Shown: piece after piece, positions 36,475-51,199 of the stretch
How the letters are laid out: every line of letters starts with the position of its first letter
Position numbering within the stretch: the first letter of the stretch is position 1
NCBI GenBank assembly: GCA_037074705.1
Contig: JAYJMR010000086.1
Span: 48,310 to 112,309 of the forward strand
DNA length: 64,000 nt
DNA from: Zhengitettix transpicula
Lineage: Eukaryota > Arthropoda > Insecta > Orthoptera > Tetrigidae
Direction: 5' to 3'
The notes under the pieces: model-generated
Databases searched by the model: none
The model's input: only the letters and a program-made list of their open reading frames with translations
Told to the model about the DNA's origin: nothing
Translations under genes and position numbers: made by a program

Positions 36475-38044
36475 TCTTATTTCATAATAAATGACTCGTT
36501 CTTTATAAAAAATAGTCAAACCTGCACTTCTAAAATCTTAATCTATTAATATTAATTAGTATATCGTAATATTTCGACGTTTCGACGACAAGTTTGGAAT
36601 TTCACCAACCAAGAATCTTCAAATAACAAAGTCTTATTTCATAATAAATGACTCGTTCTTTATAAAAATTACTCAAACCACCACTTCTAAAATCTTAATC
36701 TATTAATATTTATTAATATATCAAAATATTTCGACGTTTCGACGACAAGTTTGGAATTTCACCAACCAAGAATCTTCAATAAACAAAGTCTTATTTCATA
36801 ATAAATGACTCGTTCTTTATAAAAATTAGTCAAACCTGCAGTTCTAAAATCTTAATCTATTAATACTAATTAATATATCGCAATATTTCGACGTTTCGAC
36901 GACAAGTTTGGAATTTCACCAACCAAGAAACTAAAAATAACAAAGTCTTATTTCATAATAAATGACACGTTCTTTATAAAAATTACTCAAACCCGCACTT
37001 CTAAAATCTTAATCTATTAATATTAATTAATATATCGCAATATTTCGACGTTTCGACGACAAGTTTGGAATTTCACCAACCAAGAATCTTCAAATAACAA
37101 AGTCTTATTTCATAATAAATGACTCGTTCTTTATAAAAATTACTCAAACCAGCACTTCTAAAATCTTAATCTATTAATACTAATTAATATATCGTAATAT
37201 TTCGACGTTTCGACGACAAGTTTGGAATTTCACCAACCAAGAATCTTCAAATAACAAAGTCTTATTTCATAATAAATGACTCGTTCTTTTTAAAAATTAC
37301 TCAAACCTGCACTTCTAAAATCTTAAACTATTAATATTAATTAATAAATGATAATATTTCGACGTTTCGACGACAAGTTTGGAATTTCACCAACCAAGAA
37401 TCTTCAAATAACAAAGTCTTATTTCATAATAAATGACTCGTTCTTTTTAAAAATTAGTCAAACCTGCACTTCTAAAATCTTAAACTATTAATATTAATTA
37501 ATAAATGATAATATTTCGACGTTTCGACGACAAGTTTGGAATTTCACCAACCAAGAATCTTCAAATAACAAAGTCTTATTTCATAATATATGACTCGTTC
37601 CTTATAAAAATTACTCAAACCAGCACTTCTAAAATCTTAATCTATTAATATTAATTAATATATCCCAATATTTCGACGTTTCGACGACAAGTTTGGAATT
37701 TCACCAACCAAGAATCTTCAAATAACAAAGTCTTATTTCATAATAAATGACTCGTTCTTTATAAAAATTAGTCAAACCTGCACTTCTAAAATCTTAATCT
37801 ATTAATACTAATTAATATATCCCAATATTTCGACGTTTCGACGACAAGTTTGGAATTTCACCAACCAAGAATCTTCAAATAACAAAGTCTTATTTCATAA
37901 TAAATGACTCGTTCTTTATAAAAATTAGTCAAACCTGCACTTCTAAAATCTTAATCTATTAATACTAATTAATATATCCCAATATTTCGACGTTTCGACG
38001 ACAAGTTTGGAATTTCACCAACCAAGAATCTTCAAATAACAAAG
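36475..38044 (+). repeat. 10-monomer tandem duplication, copy 2 (partner 34,905-36,474)
   Basis: This is the second copy of the 1,570-bp block, ending with three AGTC/CCTGC/ACTAATT/ATCCCAAT monomers that lead into the 69-monomer superunit. It is cleaner than copy 1 at the private sites listed there. That means either those changes arose in copy 1 after duplication, or copying ran from a different source. Confidence 0.88.
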
Positions 38045-38114
38045 TCTTATTTCATAATATATGACTCGTTCTTTATAAAAATTACTCAAACCAGCACTTC
38101 TAAAATCTTAATCT

Positions 38115-38134
38115 ATTAATTAGTTAATTAATAT
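38115..38134. repeat. Dyad variant with 2-bp expansion (copy 1)
   Basis: The usual ATTAATATTAATTAATAT is replaced by ATTAATTAGTTAATTAAT plus AT, 2 bp longer. The core TTAATTAGTTAATTAA is an imperfect palindrome centred near the G. This is one of only two such monomers in the window; the other is at 48,950. Confidence 0.85.
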
Positions 38135-41100
38135 ATCGTAATATTTCGACGTTTCGACGACAAGTTTGGAATTTCACCAACCAAGAATCTTCAAATAACA
38201 AAGTCTTATTTCATAATAAATGACTCGTTCTTTATAAAAATTACTCAAACCAGCACTTCTAAAATCTTAATCTTTTAATATTAATTAATATATCCCAATA
38301 TTTCGACGTTTCGACGACAAGTTTGGAATTTCACCAACCTAGAATCTTCAAATAACAAAGTCTTATTTCATAATAAATGACTCGTTCTTTATAAAAATTA
38401 CTCAAACCTGCACTTCTAAAATCTTAATCTATTAATACTAATTAATATATCGTAATATTTCGACGTTTCGACGACAAGTTTGGAATTTCACCAACCAAGA
38501 ATCTTCAAATAACAAAGTCTTATTTCATAATAAATGACTCGTTCATTATAAAAATTAGTCAAACCTGCACTTCTAAAATCTTAATCTATTAATACTAATT
38601 AAAATATCCCAATAATTCGACGTTTCGACGACAAGTTTGGAATTTCACCAACCAAGAATCTTCAAATAACAAAGTCTTATTTCATAATAAATGACTCGTT
38701 CTTTGTAAAAATTAGTCAAACCTGCACTTCTAAAATCTTAATCTATTAATACTAATTAATATATCCCAATATTTCGACGTTTCGACGACAAGTTTGGAAT
38801 TTCACCAACCAAGAATCTTCAAATAACAAAGTCTTATTTCATAATAAATGACTCGTTCTTTATAAAAATTAGTCAAACCTGCACTTCTAAAATCTTAATC
38901 TATTAATACTTATTAATATATCGTAATATTTCGACGTTTCGACGACAAGTTTGGAATTTCACCAACCAAGAATCTTCAAATAACAAAGTCTTATTTCATA
39001 ATAAATGACTCGTTCTTTATAAAAATTACTCAAACCAGCACTTCTAAAATCTTAATCTATTAATATTAATTAATATATCCCAATATTTCGACGTTTCGAC
39101 GACAAGTTTGGAATTTCACCAACCAAGAATCTTCAAATAACAAAGTCTTATTTCATAATAAATGACTCGTTCTTTATAAAAATTAGTCAAACCTGCACTT
39201 CTAAAATCTTAATCTATTAATACTAATTAATATATCCCAATATTTCGACGTTTCGACGACAAGTTTGGAATTTCACCAACCAAGAATCTTCAAATAACAA
39301 AGTCTTATTTCGTAATAAATGACTCGTTCTTTATAAAAATTACTCAAACCAGCACTTCTAAAATCTTAATATATTAATATTAATTAATATATCCCAATAT
39401 TTCGACGTTTCGACGACAAGTTTGGAATTTCACCAACCAAGAATCTTCAAATAACAAAGTCTTATTTCATAATAAATGACTCGTTCTTTATAAAAATTAG
39501 TCAAACCTGCACTTTTAAAATCTTAATCTATTAATACTAATTAATATATCGTAATATTTCGACGTTTCGACGACAAGTTTAGAATTTCACCAACCAAGAA
39601 TATTCAAATAACAAAGTCTTATTTCATAATAAATGACTCGTTCTTTATAAAAATTACACAAACCAGCACTTCTAAAATCTTAATCTATTAATATTAATTA
39701 ATATATCCCAATATTTCGACGTTTCGACGACAAGTTTGGAATTTCACCAACCAAGAATCTTCAAATAACAAAGTCTTATTTCATAATATATGACTCGTCC
39801 TTTATAAAAATTACTCAAACCAGCACTTCTAAAATCTTAATCTTTTAATATTAATTAATATATCCCAATATTTCGACGTTTCGACGACAAGTTTGGAATT
39901 TCACCAACCAAGAATCTTCAAATAACAAAGTCTTATTTCATAATAAATGACTCGTTCTTTTTAAAAATTACTCAAACCTGCACTTCAAAAATCTTAATCT
40001 ATTAATACTAATTAATATATCGTAATATTTCGACGTTTCGACGACAAGTTTGGAATTTCACCAACCAAGAATCTTCAAATAACAAAGTCTTATTTCATAA
40101 TAAATGACTCGTTCTTTATAAAAATTAGTCAAACCTGCACTTCTAAAATCTTAATCTATTAATACTAATTAATATGTCCCAATATTTCGACGTTTCGACG
40201 ACAAGTTTGGAATTTCACCAACCAAGAATCTTCAAATAACAAAGTCTTATTTCATAATAAATGACTCGTTCGTTATAAAAATTAGACAAACCTGCACTTC
40301 TAAAATCTTAATCTATTAATACTAATTAATATATCCCAATATTTCGACGTTTCGACGACAAGTTTGGAATTTCACCAACCAAGAATCTTCAAATAACAAA
40401 GTCTTATTTCATAATAAATGACTCGTTCTTTATAAAAATTAGTCAAACCTGCACTTCTAAAATCTTAATCTATTAATACTAATTAATATATCCCAATATT
40501 TCGACGTTTCGACGACAAGTTTGGAATTTCACCAACCAAGAATCTTCAAATAACAAAGTTTTATTTCATAATAAATGACTCGTTCTTTATAAAAATTACT
40601 CAAACCAGCACTTCTAAAATCTTAATCTATTAATATTAATTAATATATCCCAATATTTCGACGTTTCGACAACAAGTTTGGAATTTCACCAACCAAGAAT
40701 CTTCAAATAACAAAGTCTTATTTCATAATAAATGACTCGTTCTTTATAAAAATTAGTCAAACCTGCACTTCTAAAATCTTAATCTATTAATACTAATTAA
40801 TATATCCCAATATTTCGACGTTTCGGCGACAAGTTTGGAATTTCACCAACCAAGAATCTTCAAATAACAAAGTCTTTTTTCATAATATATGACTCGTTCT
40901 TTTTAAAAATTACTCAAACCAGCACTTCTGAAATCTTAATCTATTAATATTAATTAATATATCCCAATATTTCGACGTTTCGACGACAAGTTTGGAATTT
41001 CACCAACCAAGAATCTTCAAATAACAAAGTCTTATTTTATAATAAATGACTCGTTCTTTATAAAAATTAGTCAAACCTGCACTTCTAAAATCTTAATCTA

Positions 41101-44100
41101 TTAATACTAATTAATATATCCCAATATTTCGACGTTTCGACGACAAGTTTGGAATTTCACCAACCAAGAATCTTCAAATAACAAAGTCTTTTTTCATAAT
41201 ATATGACTCGTTCTTTATAAAAATTACTCAAACCAGCACTTCTGAAATCTTAATCTATTAATACTAATTAATATATCCCAATATTTCGACGTTTCGACGA
41301 CAAGTTTTGAATTTCACCAACCAAGAATCTTCAAATAACAAAGTCTTATTTCATAATAAATGACTCGTTCTTTATAAAAATTACTCAAACCTGCACTTCT
41401 AAAATCTTAATCTATTAATACTAATTAATATATCCCAATATTTCGACGTTTCGACGACAAGTTTGGAATTTCACCAACCAAGAATCTTCAAATAACAAAG
41501 TCTTTTTTCATAATATATGACTCGTTCTTTATAAAAATTACTCAAACCAGCACTTCTGAAATCTTAATCTATTAATATTAATTAATATATCCCAATATTT
41601 CGACGTTTCGACGACAAGTTTGGAATTTCACCAACCAAGAATCTTCAAATAACAAAGTCTTATTTAATAATAAATGACTCGTTCTTTATAAAAATTACTC
41701 AAACCAGCACTTCTAAAATCTTAATCTATTAATATTAATTAATATATCCCAATATTTCGACGTTTCGACGACAAGTTTGGAATTTCACCAACCAAGAATC
41801 TTCAAATAACAAAGTCTTATTTCATAATAAATGACTCGTTCTTTATAAAAATTAGTCAAACCTGCACTTCTAAAATCTTAATCTATTAATACTAATTAAT
41901 ATATCGTAATATTTCGACGTTTCGACGACAAGTTTGGAATTTCACCAACCAAGAATCTTCAAATAACAAAGTCTTATTTCATAATATATGACTCGTTCTT
42001 TATAAAAATTACTCTAACCAGCACTTCTAAAATCTTAATCTATTAATACTAATTAATATATAGTAATATTTCGACGTTTCGACGACAAGTTTGGAATTTC
42101 ACCAACCAAGAATCTTCAAATAACAAAGTCTTATTTCATAATAAATGACTCGTTCTTTATAAAAATTACTCAAACCAGCACTTCTAAAATCTTAATCTTT
42201 TAATATTAATTAATATATCCCAATATTTCGACGTTTCGACGACAAGTTTGGAATTTCACCAACCAAGAATCTTCAAATAACAAAGTCTTATTTCATAATA
42301 AATGACTCGTTCTTTATAAAAATTACTCAAACCTGCACTTCTAAAATCTTAATCTATTAATACTAATTAATATATCGTAATATTTCGACGTTTCGACGAC
42401 AAGTTTGGAATTTCACCAACCAAGAATCTTCAAATAACAAAGTCTTATTTCATAATAAATGACTCGTTCTTTATAAAAATTAGTCAAACCTGCACTTCTA
42501 AAATCTTAATCTATTAATACTAATTAATATATCCCAATATTTCGACGTTTCGACGACAAGTTTGGAATTTCACCAACCAAGAATCTTCAAATAACAAAGT
42601 CTTATTTCATAATAAATGACTCGTTCTTTATAAAAATTACTCAAACCAGCACTTCTAAAATCTTAATCTATTAATATTAATTAATATATCCCTATATTTC
42701 GACGTTTTGACGACAAGTTTGGAATTTCAATAACCAAGAATCTTCAAATAACAAAGTCTTATTTCATAATAAATGACTCGTTCTTTATAAAAATTAGTCA
42801 AACCTGCACTTCTAAAATCTTAATCTATTAATACTAATTAATATATCCCAATATTTCGACGTTTCGACGACAAGTTTGGAATTTCACCAACCAAGAATCT
42901 TCAAATAACAAAGTCTTATTTCATAATAAATGACTCGTTCTTTATAAAATTTAGTCAAACCTGCACTTCTAAAATCTTAATCTATTAATACTAATTAATA
43001 TATCGTAATATTTCGACGTTTCGACGACAAGTTTGGAATTTCACCAACAAAGAATCTTCAAATAACAAAGTCTTATTTCATAATAAATGAAACGTTCTTT
43101 ATAAAAATTAGTCAAACCTGCACTTCTAAAATCTTAATCTATTAATACTAATTAATATATCGTAATATTTCGACGTTTCGACGACAAGTTTGGAATTTTA
43201 CCAACCAAGAATCTTCAAATAACAAAGTCTTATTTCATAATAAATGACTCGTTCTTTATAAAAATTAGTCAAACCTGCACTTCTAAAATCTTAATCTATT
43301 AATACTAATTAATATATCGTAATATTTCGACGTTTCGACGACAAGTTTGGAATTTCACCAACCAAGAATCTTCAAATAACAAAGTCTTATTTCATAATAA
43401 ATGACTCGTTCTTTATAAAAATTACTCAAACCAGCACTTCTAAAATCTTAATCTATTAATATTAATTAATATATCCCAATATTTCGACGTTTCGACGACA
43501 AGTTTGGAATTTCACCAACCAAGAATATTCAAATAACAAAGTCTTATTTCATAATATATGACTCGTTTTTTATAAAAATTAGTCAAACCTGCAATTCTAA
43601 AATCTTAATCTATTAATATTAATTAATATATCCCAATATTTCGACGTTTCGACGACAAGTTTGGAATTTCACCAACCAAGAATCTTCAAATAACAAAGTC
43701 TTATTTCATAATAAATGACTCGTTCTTTATAAAATTTAGTCAAACCTGCACTTCTAAAATCTTAATCTATTAATACTAATTAATATATCGTAATATTTCG
43801 ACGTTTCGACGACAAGTTTGGAATTTCACCAACCAAGAATCTTCAAATAACAAAGTCTTATTTCATAATAAATGATACGTTCTTTATAAAAATTACTCAA
43901 ACCAGCACTTCTAAAATCTTAATCTATTAATACTAATTAATATATCGTAATATTTCGACGTTTCGACGACAAGTTTAGAATTTCACCAACCAAGAATCTT
44001 CAAATAACAAAGTCTTATTTCATAATAAATGATACGTTCCTTATAAAAATTACTCAAACCAGCACTTCTGAAATCTTAATCCATTAATATTAATTAATAT

Positions 44101-44606
44101 ATCGTAATATTTCGACGTTTCGACGACAAGTTTGGAATTTCACCAACCAAGAATCTTCAAATAACAAAGTCTTATATCATAATAAATGATACGTTCTTTA
44201 TAAAAATTACTCAAACCAGCACTTCTAAAATCTTAATCTATTAATACTTATTAATATATCGTAATATTTCGACGTTTCGACGACAAGTTTGGAATTTCAC
44301 CAACCAAGAATCTTCAAATAACAAAGCCTTTTTTCATAATAAATGATTCGTTCTTTATAAAAATTACTCAAACCTGCACTTCTAAAATCTTAATCTATTA
44401 ATATTAATTAAAATATCGTAATATTTCGACGTTTCGACGACAAGTTTGGAATTTCACCAACCAAGAATCTTCAAATAACAAAGTCTTATTTCATAATAAA
44501 TGATTCGTTCTTTATAAAAATTACTCAAACCAGCACTTCTAAAATCTTAATCCATTAATAATAATTAATATATCGTAATATTTCGACGTTTCGACAACAA
44601 GTTTGA

Positions 44607-46176
44607 AATTTCACCAACCAAGAATCTTCAAATAACAAAGTCTTATTTCATAATAAATGACTCGTTCTTTATAAAAATTAGTCAAACCTGCACTTTTAAA
44701 ATCTTAATCTATTAATATTAATTAATATATCCCAATATTTCGACGTTTCGACGACAAGTTTGGAATTTCACCAACCAAGAATCTTCAAATAACAAAGTCT
44801 TATTTCATAATAAATGACTCGTTCTTTATAAAAATTACTAAAACCAGCACTTCTAAAATCTTAATCTATTAATACTAATTAATATATCATAATATTTAGA
44901 CGTTTCGACGACAAGTTTGGAATTTCACCAACCAAGAATCTTCAAATAACAAAGTCTTAATTCATAATAAGTGATTCGTTCTTTATAAAAATTACTCAAA
45001 CCTGCACTTCTAAAATCTTAATCTATTAATATTAATTAATATATCAAAATATTTCGACGTTTCGACGACAAGTTTGGAATTTCACCAACCAAGAATCTTC
45101 AAATAACAAAGTCTTATTTCATAATAAATGACTCGTTCTTTATAAAAATTACTCAAACCTGCACTTCTAAAATCTTAATCTATTAATACTAATTAATATA
45201 TCGTAATATTTCGACGTTTCGACGACAAGTTTGGAATTTCACTAACCAAGAATCTTCAAATAACAAAGTCTTATTTCATAATAAATGACTCGTTCTTTAT
45301 AAAAATTACTCAAACCAGCACTTCTAAAATCTTAATCTATTAATAATAATTAATATATCCCAATATTTCGACGTTTCGACGACAAGTTTGGAATTTCACC
45401 AACCAAGAATCTTCAAATACCAAAGTCTTATTTCATAATAAATGACTCGTTCTTTATAAAAATTACTCAAACCAGCACTTCTAAAATCTTAATCTATTAA
45501 TATTAATTAATATATCAAAATATTTCGACGTTTCGACGACAAGTTTGGAATTTCACCAACCAAGAATCTTCAAATAACAAAGTCTTATTTCATAATAAAT
45601 GACTCGTTCTTTTTAAAAATTAGTCAAACCTGCACTTCTAAAATCTTAATCTATTAATATTAGTTAATATATCAAAATATTTCGACGTTTCGACGACAAG
45701 TTTGGAATTTCACCAACCAAGAATCTTCAAATAACAAAGTCTTATTTCATAATAAATGACTCGTTCTTTTTAAAAATTAGTCAAACCTGCACTTCTAAAA
45801 TCTTAATCTATTAATATTAATTAATATATCGTAATATTTCGACGTTTCGACGACAAGTTTGGAATTTCACCAACCAAGAATCTTCAAATAACAAAGTCTT
45901 ATATCATAATAAATGACTCGTTCTTTATAAAAATTACTCAAACCTGCACTTCTAAAATCTTAATCCATTAATATTAATTAATATATCGTAATATTTCGAC
46001 GTTTCGACGACAAGTTTGGAATTTCACCAACCAAGAATCTTCAAATAACAAAGTCTTATTTCAAAATAAATGACTCGTTCTTTATAAAAATTACTCAAAC
46101 CTGCACTTCTAAAATCTTAATCCATTAATATTAATTAATATATCGTAATATTTCGACGTTTCGACGACAAGTTTGG
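44607..46176 (+). repeat. 10-monomer tandem duplication, copy 1 (partner 46,177-47,755)
   Basis: A 1,570-bp block is followed by an apparently exact copy. Read in parallel, I found no difference from about 44,607 to 46,240 against 46,177 to 47,810. Markers include CACTTTTAAA (44,691), ACTAAAACC (near 44,837), ATATTTAGACG, AATAAGTGATTCG, CACTAACC, AAATACCAAAG, ATTAGTTAAT (near 45,660), TTATATCATAAT and TTCAAAATAAATG (near 46,062). A diverged third copy at about 60,000-61,560 belongs to superunit 2. Confidence 0.92.
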
Positions 46177-47755
46177 AATTTCACCAACCAAGAATCTTCA
46201 AATAACAAAGTCTTATTTCATAATAAATGACTCGTTCTTTATAAAAATTAGTCAAACCTGCACTTTTAAAATCTTAATCTATTAATATTAATTAATATAT
46301 CCCAATATTTCGACGTTTCGACGACAAGTTTGGAATTTCACCAACCAAGAATCTTCAAATAACAAAGTCTTATTTCATAATAAATGACTCGTTCTTTATA
46401 AAAATTACTAAAACCAGCACTTCTAAAATCTTAATCTATTAATACTAATTAATATATCATAATATTTAGACGTTTCGACGACAAGTTTGGAATTTCACCA
46501 ACCAAGAATCTTCAAATAACAAAGTCTTAATTCATAATAAGTGATTCGTTCTTTATAAAAATTACTCAAACCTGCACTTCTAAAATCTTAATCTATTAAT
46601 ATTAATTAATATATCAAAATATTTCGACGTTTCGACGACAAGTTTGGAATTTCACCAACCAAGAATCTTCAAATAACAAAGTCTTATTTCATAATAAATG
46701 ACTCGTTCTTTATAAAAATTACTCAAACCTGCACTTCTAAAATCTTAATCTATTAATACTAATTAATATATCGTAATATTTCGACGTTTCGACGACAAGT
46801 TTGGAATTTCACTAACCAAGAATCTTCAAATAACAAAGTCTTATTTCATAATAAATGACTCGTTCTTTATAAAAATTACTCAAACCAGCACTTCTAAAAT
46901 CTTAATCTATTAATAATAATTAATATATCCCAATATTTCGACGTTTCGACGACAAGTTTGGAATTTCACCAACCAAGAATCTTCAAATACCAAAGTCTTA
47001 TTTCATAATAAATGACTCGTTCTTTATAAAAATTACTCAAACCAGCACTTCTAAAATCTTAATCTATTAATATTAATTAATATATCAAAATATTTCGACG
47101 TTTCGACGACAAGTTTGGAATTTCACCAACCAAGAATCTTCAAATAACAAAGTCTTATTTCATAATAAATGACTCGTTCTTTTTAAAAATTAGTCAAACC
47201 TGCACTTCTAAAATCTTAATCTATTAATATTAGTTAATATATCAAAATATTTCGACGTTTCGACGACAAGTTTGGAATTTCACCAACCAAGAATCTTCAA
47301 ATAACAAAGTCTTATTTCATAATAAATGACTCGTTCTTTTTAAAAATTAGTCAAACCTGCACTTCTAAAATCTTAATCTATTAATATTAATTAATATATC
47401 GTAATATTTCGACGTTTCGACGACAAGTTTGGAATTTCACCAACCAAGAATCTTCAAATAACAAAGTCTTATATCATAATAAATGACTCGTTCTTTATAA
47501 AAATTACTCAAACCTGCACTTCTAAAATCTTAATCCATTAATATTAATTAATATATCGTAATATTTCGACGTTTCGACGACAAGTTTGGAATTTCACCAA
47601 CCAAGAATCTTCAAATAACAAAGTCTTATTTCAAAATAAATGACTCGTTCTTTATAAAAATTACTCAAACCTGCACTTCTAAAATCTTAATCCATTAATA
47701 TTAATTAATATATCGTAATATTTCGACGTTTCGACGACAAGTTTGGAATTTCACC
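46177..47755 (+). repeat. 10-monomer tandem duplication, copy 2 (identical by eye)
   Basis: This copy carries all markers of 44,607-46,176 at +1,570 bp (CACTTTTAAA at 46,261). The identity contrasts with the third copy near 60,078, which has changes such as TATTATAAT, CTTATTTCATAATAAGTG, AACCATGAATC and AATTGACTCG. The duplication is therefore either very young or an assembly product. Confidence 0.92.
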
Positions 47756-48949
47756 AACCAAGAATCTTCAAATAACAAAGTCTTATTTCATAATAAATGA
47801 CTCGTTCTTTATAAAAATTACTCAAACCAGCACTTCTAAAATCTTAAACAATTAATATTTATTAATATATCCCAATATTTCGACGTTTCGACGACAAGTT
47901 TGGAATTTCACCAACCAAGAATCTTCAAATAACAAAGTCTTATTTCATAATAAATGATACGTTCTTTATAAAAATTACTCAAACCTGCACTTCTAAAATC
48001 TTAATCCATTAATATTAATTAATATATCGTAATATTTCGACGTTTCGACGACAAGTTTGGAATTTCACCAACCAAGAATCTTCAAATAACAAAGTCTTAT
48101 TTCATAATAAATGACTCGTTCTTTATAAAAATTACTCAAACCTGCACGTCTAAAATCTTAATCCATTAATATTAATTAATATATCGTAATATTTCGACGT
48201 TTCGACGACAAGTTTGGAATTTCACCAACCAAGAATCTTCAAATAACAAAGTCTTATTTCATAATAAATGACTCGTTCTTTATAAAAATTACTCAAACCA
48301 GCACTTCTAAAATCTTAAACAATTAATATTAATTAATATATCCCAATATTTCGACGTTTCGACGACAAGTTTGGAATTTCACCAACCAAGAATCTTCAAA
48401 TAACAAAGTCTTATTTCATAATAAATGACTCGTTCTTTATAAAAATTACTCAAACCTGCATTTCTAAAATCTTAATCCATTAATATTAATTAATATATCG
48501 TAATATTTCGACGTTTCGACGACAAGTTTGGAATTTCACCAACCAAGAATCTTCAAATAACAAAGTCTTATTTCATAATAAAAGACTCGTTCTTTATAAA
48601 AATTACTCAAACCTGCACTTCTAAAATCTTAATCTATTAATACTAATTAATATATCCCAATATTTCGACGTTTCGACGACAAGTTTGGAATTTCACCAAC
48701 CAAGAATCTTCAAATAACAAAGTCTTATTTCATAATAAATGACTCGTTCTTTATAAAAATTAGTCAAACCTGCACTTCTAAAATCTTAATCTATTAATAC
48801 TAATTAATATATCCCAATATTTCGACGTTTCGACGACAAGTTTGGAATTTCACCAACCAAGAATCTTCAAATAACAAAGTCTTATTTCATAATATATGAC
48901 TCGTTCTTTATAAAAATTACTCAAACCAGCACTTCTAAAATCTTAATCT

Positions 48950-48969
48950 ATTAATTATTTAATTAATAT
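48950..48969. repeat. Dyad variant with 2-bp expansion (copy 2)
   Basis: This is the superunit partner of the variant at 38,115, with TTAATTATTTAATTAA in place of TTAATTAGTTAATTAA. The two share the length change but differ at one base, which ties the two superunit copies together. The monomer also has a private TTTCCACG near 48,987. Confidence 0.85.
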
Positions 48970-51199
48970 ATCGTAATATTTCGACGTTTCCACGACAAGT
49001 TTGGAATTTCACCAACCAAGAATCTTCAAATAACAAAGTCTTATTTCATAATAAATGACTCGTTCTTTATAAAAATTACTCAAACCAGCACTTCTAAAAT
49101 CTTAATCTTTTAATATTAATTAATATATCCCAATATTTCGACGTTTCGACGACAAGTTTGGAATTTCACCAACCAAGAATCTTCAAATAACAAAGTCTTA
49201 TTTCATAATAAATGACTCGTTCTTTATAAAAATTACTCAAACCTGCACTTCTAAAATCTTAATCTATTAATACTAATTAATATATCGTAATATTTCGACG
49301 TTTCGACGACAAGTTTGGAATTTCACCAACCAAGAATCTTCAAATAACAAAGTCTTATTTCATAATAAATGACTCGTTCTTTATAAAAATTAGTCAAACC
49401 TGCTTCTCTAAAATCTTAATCTATTAATACTAATTAATATATCCCAATATTTCGACGTTTCGACGACAAGTTTGGAATTTCACCAACCAAGAATCTTCAA
49501 ATAACAAAGTCTTATTTCATAATAAATGACTCGTTCATTATAAAAATTAGTCAAACCTGCACTTCTAAAATCTTAATCTATTAATACTAATTAAAATATC
49601 CCAATAATTCGACGTTTCGACGACAAGTTTGGAATTTCACCAACAAAGAATCTTCAAATAACAAAGTCTTATTTCATAATAAATGACTCGTTCTTTATAA
49701 AAATTAGTCAAACCTGCACTTCTAAAATCTTAATCTATTAATACTAATTAATATATCCCAATATTTCGACGTTTCGACGACAAGTTTGGAATTTCACCAA
49801 CCAAGAATCTTCAAATAACAAAGTCTTATTTCATAATAAATGACTCGTTCTTTATTAAATTACTCAAACCAGCACTTCTAAAATCTTAATCTATTATTAT
49901 TAATTAATATATCCCAATATTTCGACGTTTCGACGACAAGTTTGGAATTTCACCAACCAAGAATCTTCAAATAACAAAGTCTTATTTCATAATAAATGAC
50001 TCGTTCTTTATAAAAATTAGTCAAACCTGCACTTCTAAAATCTTAATCTATTAATACTTATTAATATATCGTAATATTTCGACGTTTCGACGACAAGTTT
50101 GGAATTTCACCAACCAAGAATCTTCAAATAACAAAGTCTTATTTCATAATAAATGACTCGTTCTTTATAAAAATTACTCAAACCAGCACTTCTAAAATCT
50201 TAATCTATTAATATTAATTAATATATCCCAATATTTCGACGTTTCGACGACAAGTTTGGAATTTAACCAACCAAGAATCTTCAAATAACAAAGTCTTATT
50301 TCATAATAAATGACTCGTTCTTTATAAAAATTAGTCAAACCTGCACTTCTAAAATCTTAATCTATTAATACTAATTAATATATCCCAATATTTCGACGTT
50401 TCGACGACAAGTTTGGAATTTCACCAACCAAGAATCTTCAAATAACAAAGTCATATTTCGTAATAAATGACTCGTTCTTTATAAAAATTACTCAAACCAG
50501 CACTTCTAAAATCTTAATCTATTAATATTAATTAATATATTTCAATATTTCGACGTTTCGACGACAAGTTTGGAATTTCACCAACCAAGAATCTTCAAAT
50601 AACAAAGTCTTATTTCATAATAAATGACTCGTTCTTTATAAAAATTAGTCAAACCTGCACTTTTAAAATCTTAATCTATTAATACTAATTAATATATCGT
50701 AATATTTCGACGTTTCGACGACAAGTTTAGAATTTCACCAACCAAGAATATTCAAATAACAAAGTCTTATTTCATAATAAATGACTCGTTCTTTATAAAA
50801 ATTAGACAAACCAGCACTTCTAAAATCTTAATCTATTAATATTAATTAATATATCCCAATATTTCGACGTTTCGACGACAAGTTTGGAATTTCACCAACC
50901 AAGAATCTTCAAATAACAAAGTCTTATTTCATAATATATGACTCGTCCTTTATAAAAATTACTCAAACCAGCACTTCTAAAATCTTAATCTTTTAATATT
51001 AATTAATATATCCCAATATTTCGACGTTTCGACGACAAGTTTGGAATTTCACCAACCAAGAATCTTCAAATAACAAAGTCTTATTTCATAATAAATGACT
51101 CGTTCTTTATAAAAATTACTCAAACCTGCACTTCTAAAATCTTAATCTATTAATACTAATTAATATATCGTAATATTTCGACGTTTCGACGACAAGTTT

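Larger units (their letters stand above)
37690..48520 (+). repeat. 69-monomer superunit, copy 1
   Basis: A stretch of about 10.8 kb, all A-type, is repeated downstream from about 48,520. Shared private markers: the +2-bp dyad variant at 38,115 with 48,950; AAAATATCCCAATAATTCG at 38,601 with 49,593; TTTCGTAATAAATG near 39,309 with 50,457; CGTTATAAAAATTAGAC at 40,271 with 51,419; ACTCTAACC at 42,011 with 53,159; CCTATATTTCGACG at 42,691 with 58,078; and CACGTCT at 48,145 with 61,962. Within this copy, ACTC/CCAGC/ATTAATT monomers often alternate with AGTC/CCTGC/ACTAATT ones. It contains a later 10-monomer tandem duplication (44,607-47,755) absent from copy 2. Confidence 0.85.
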
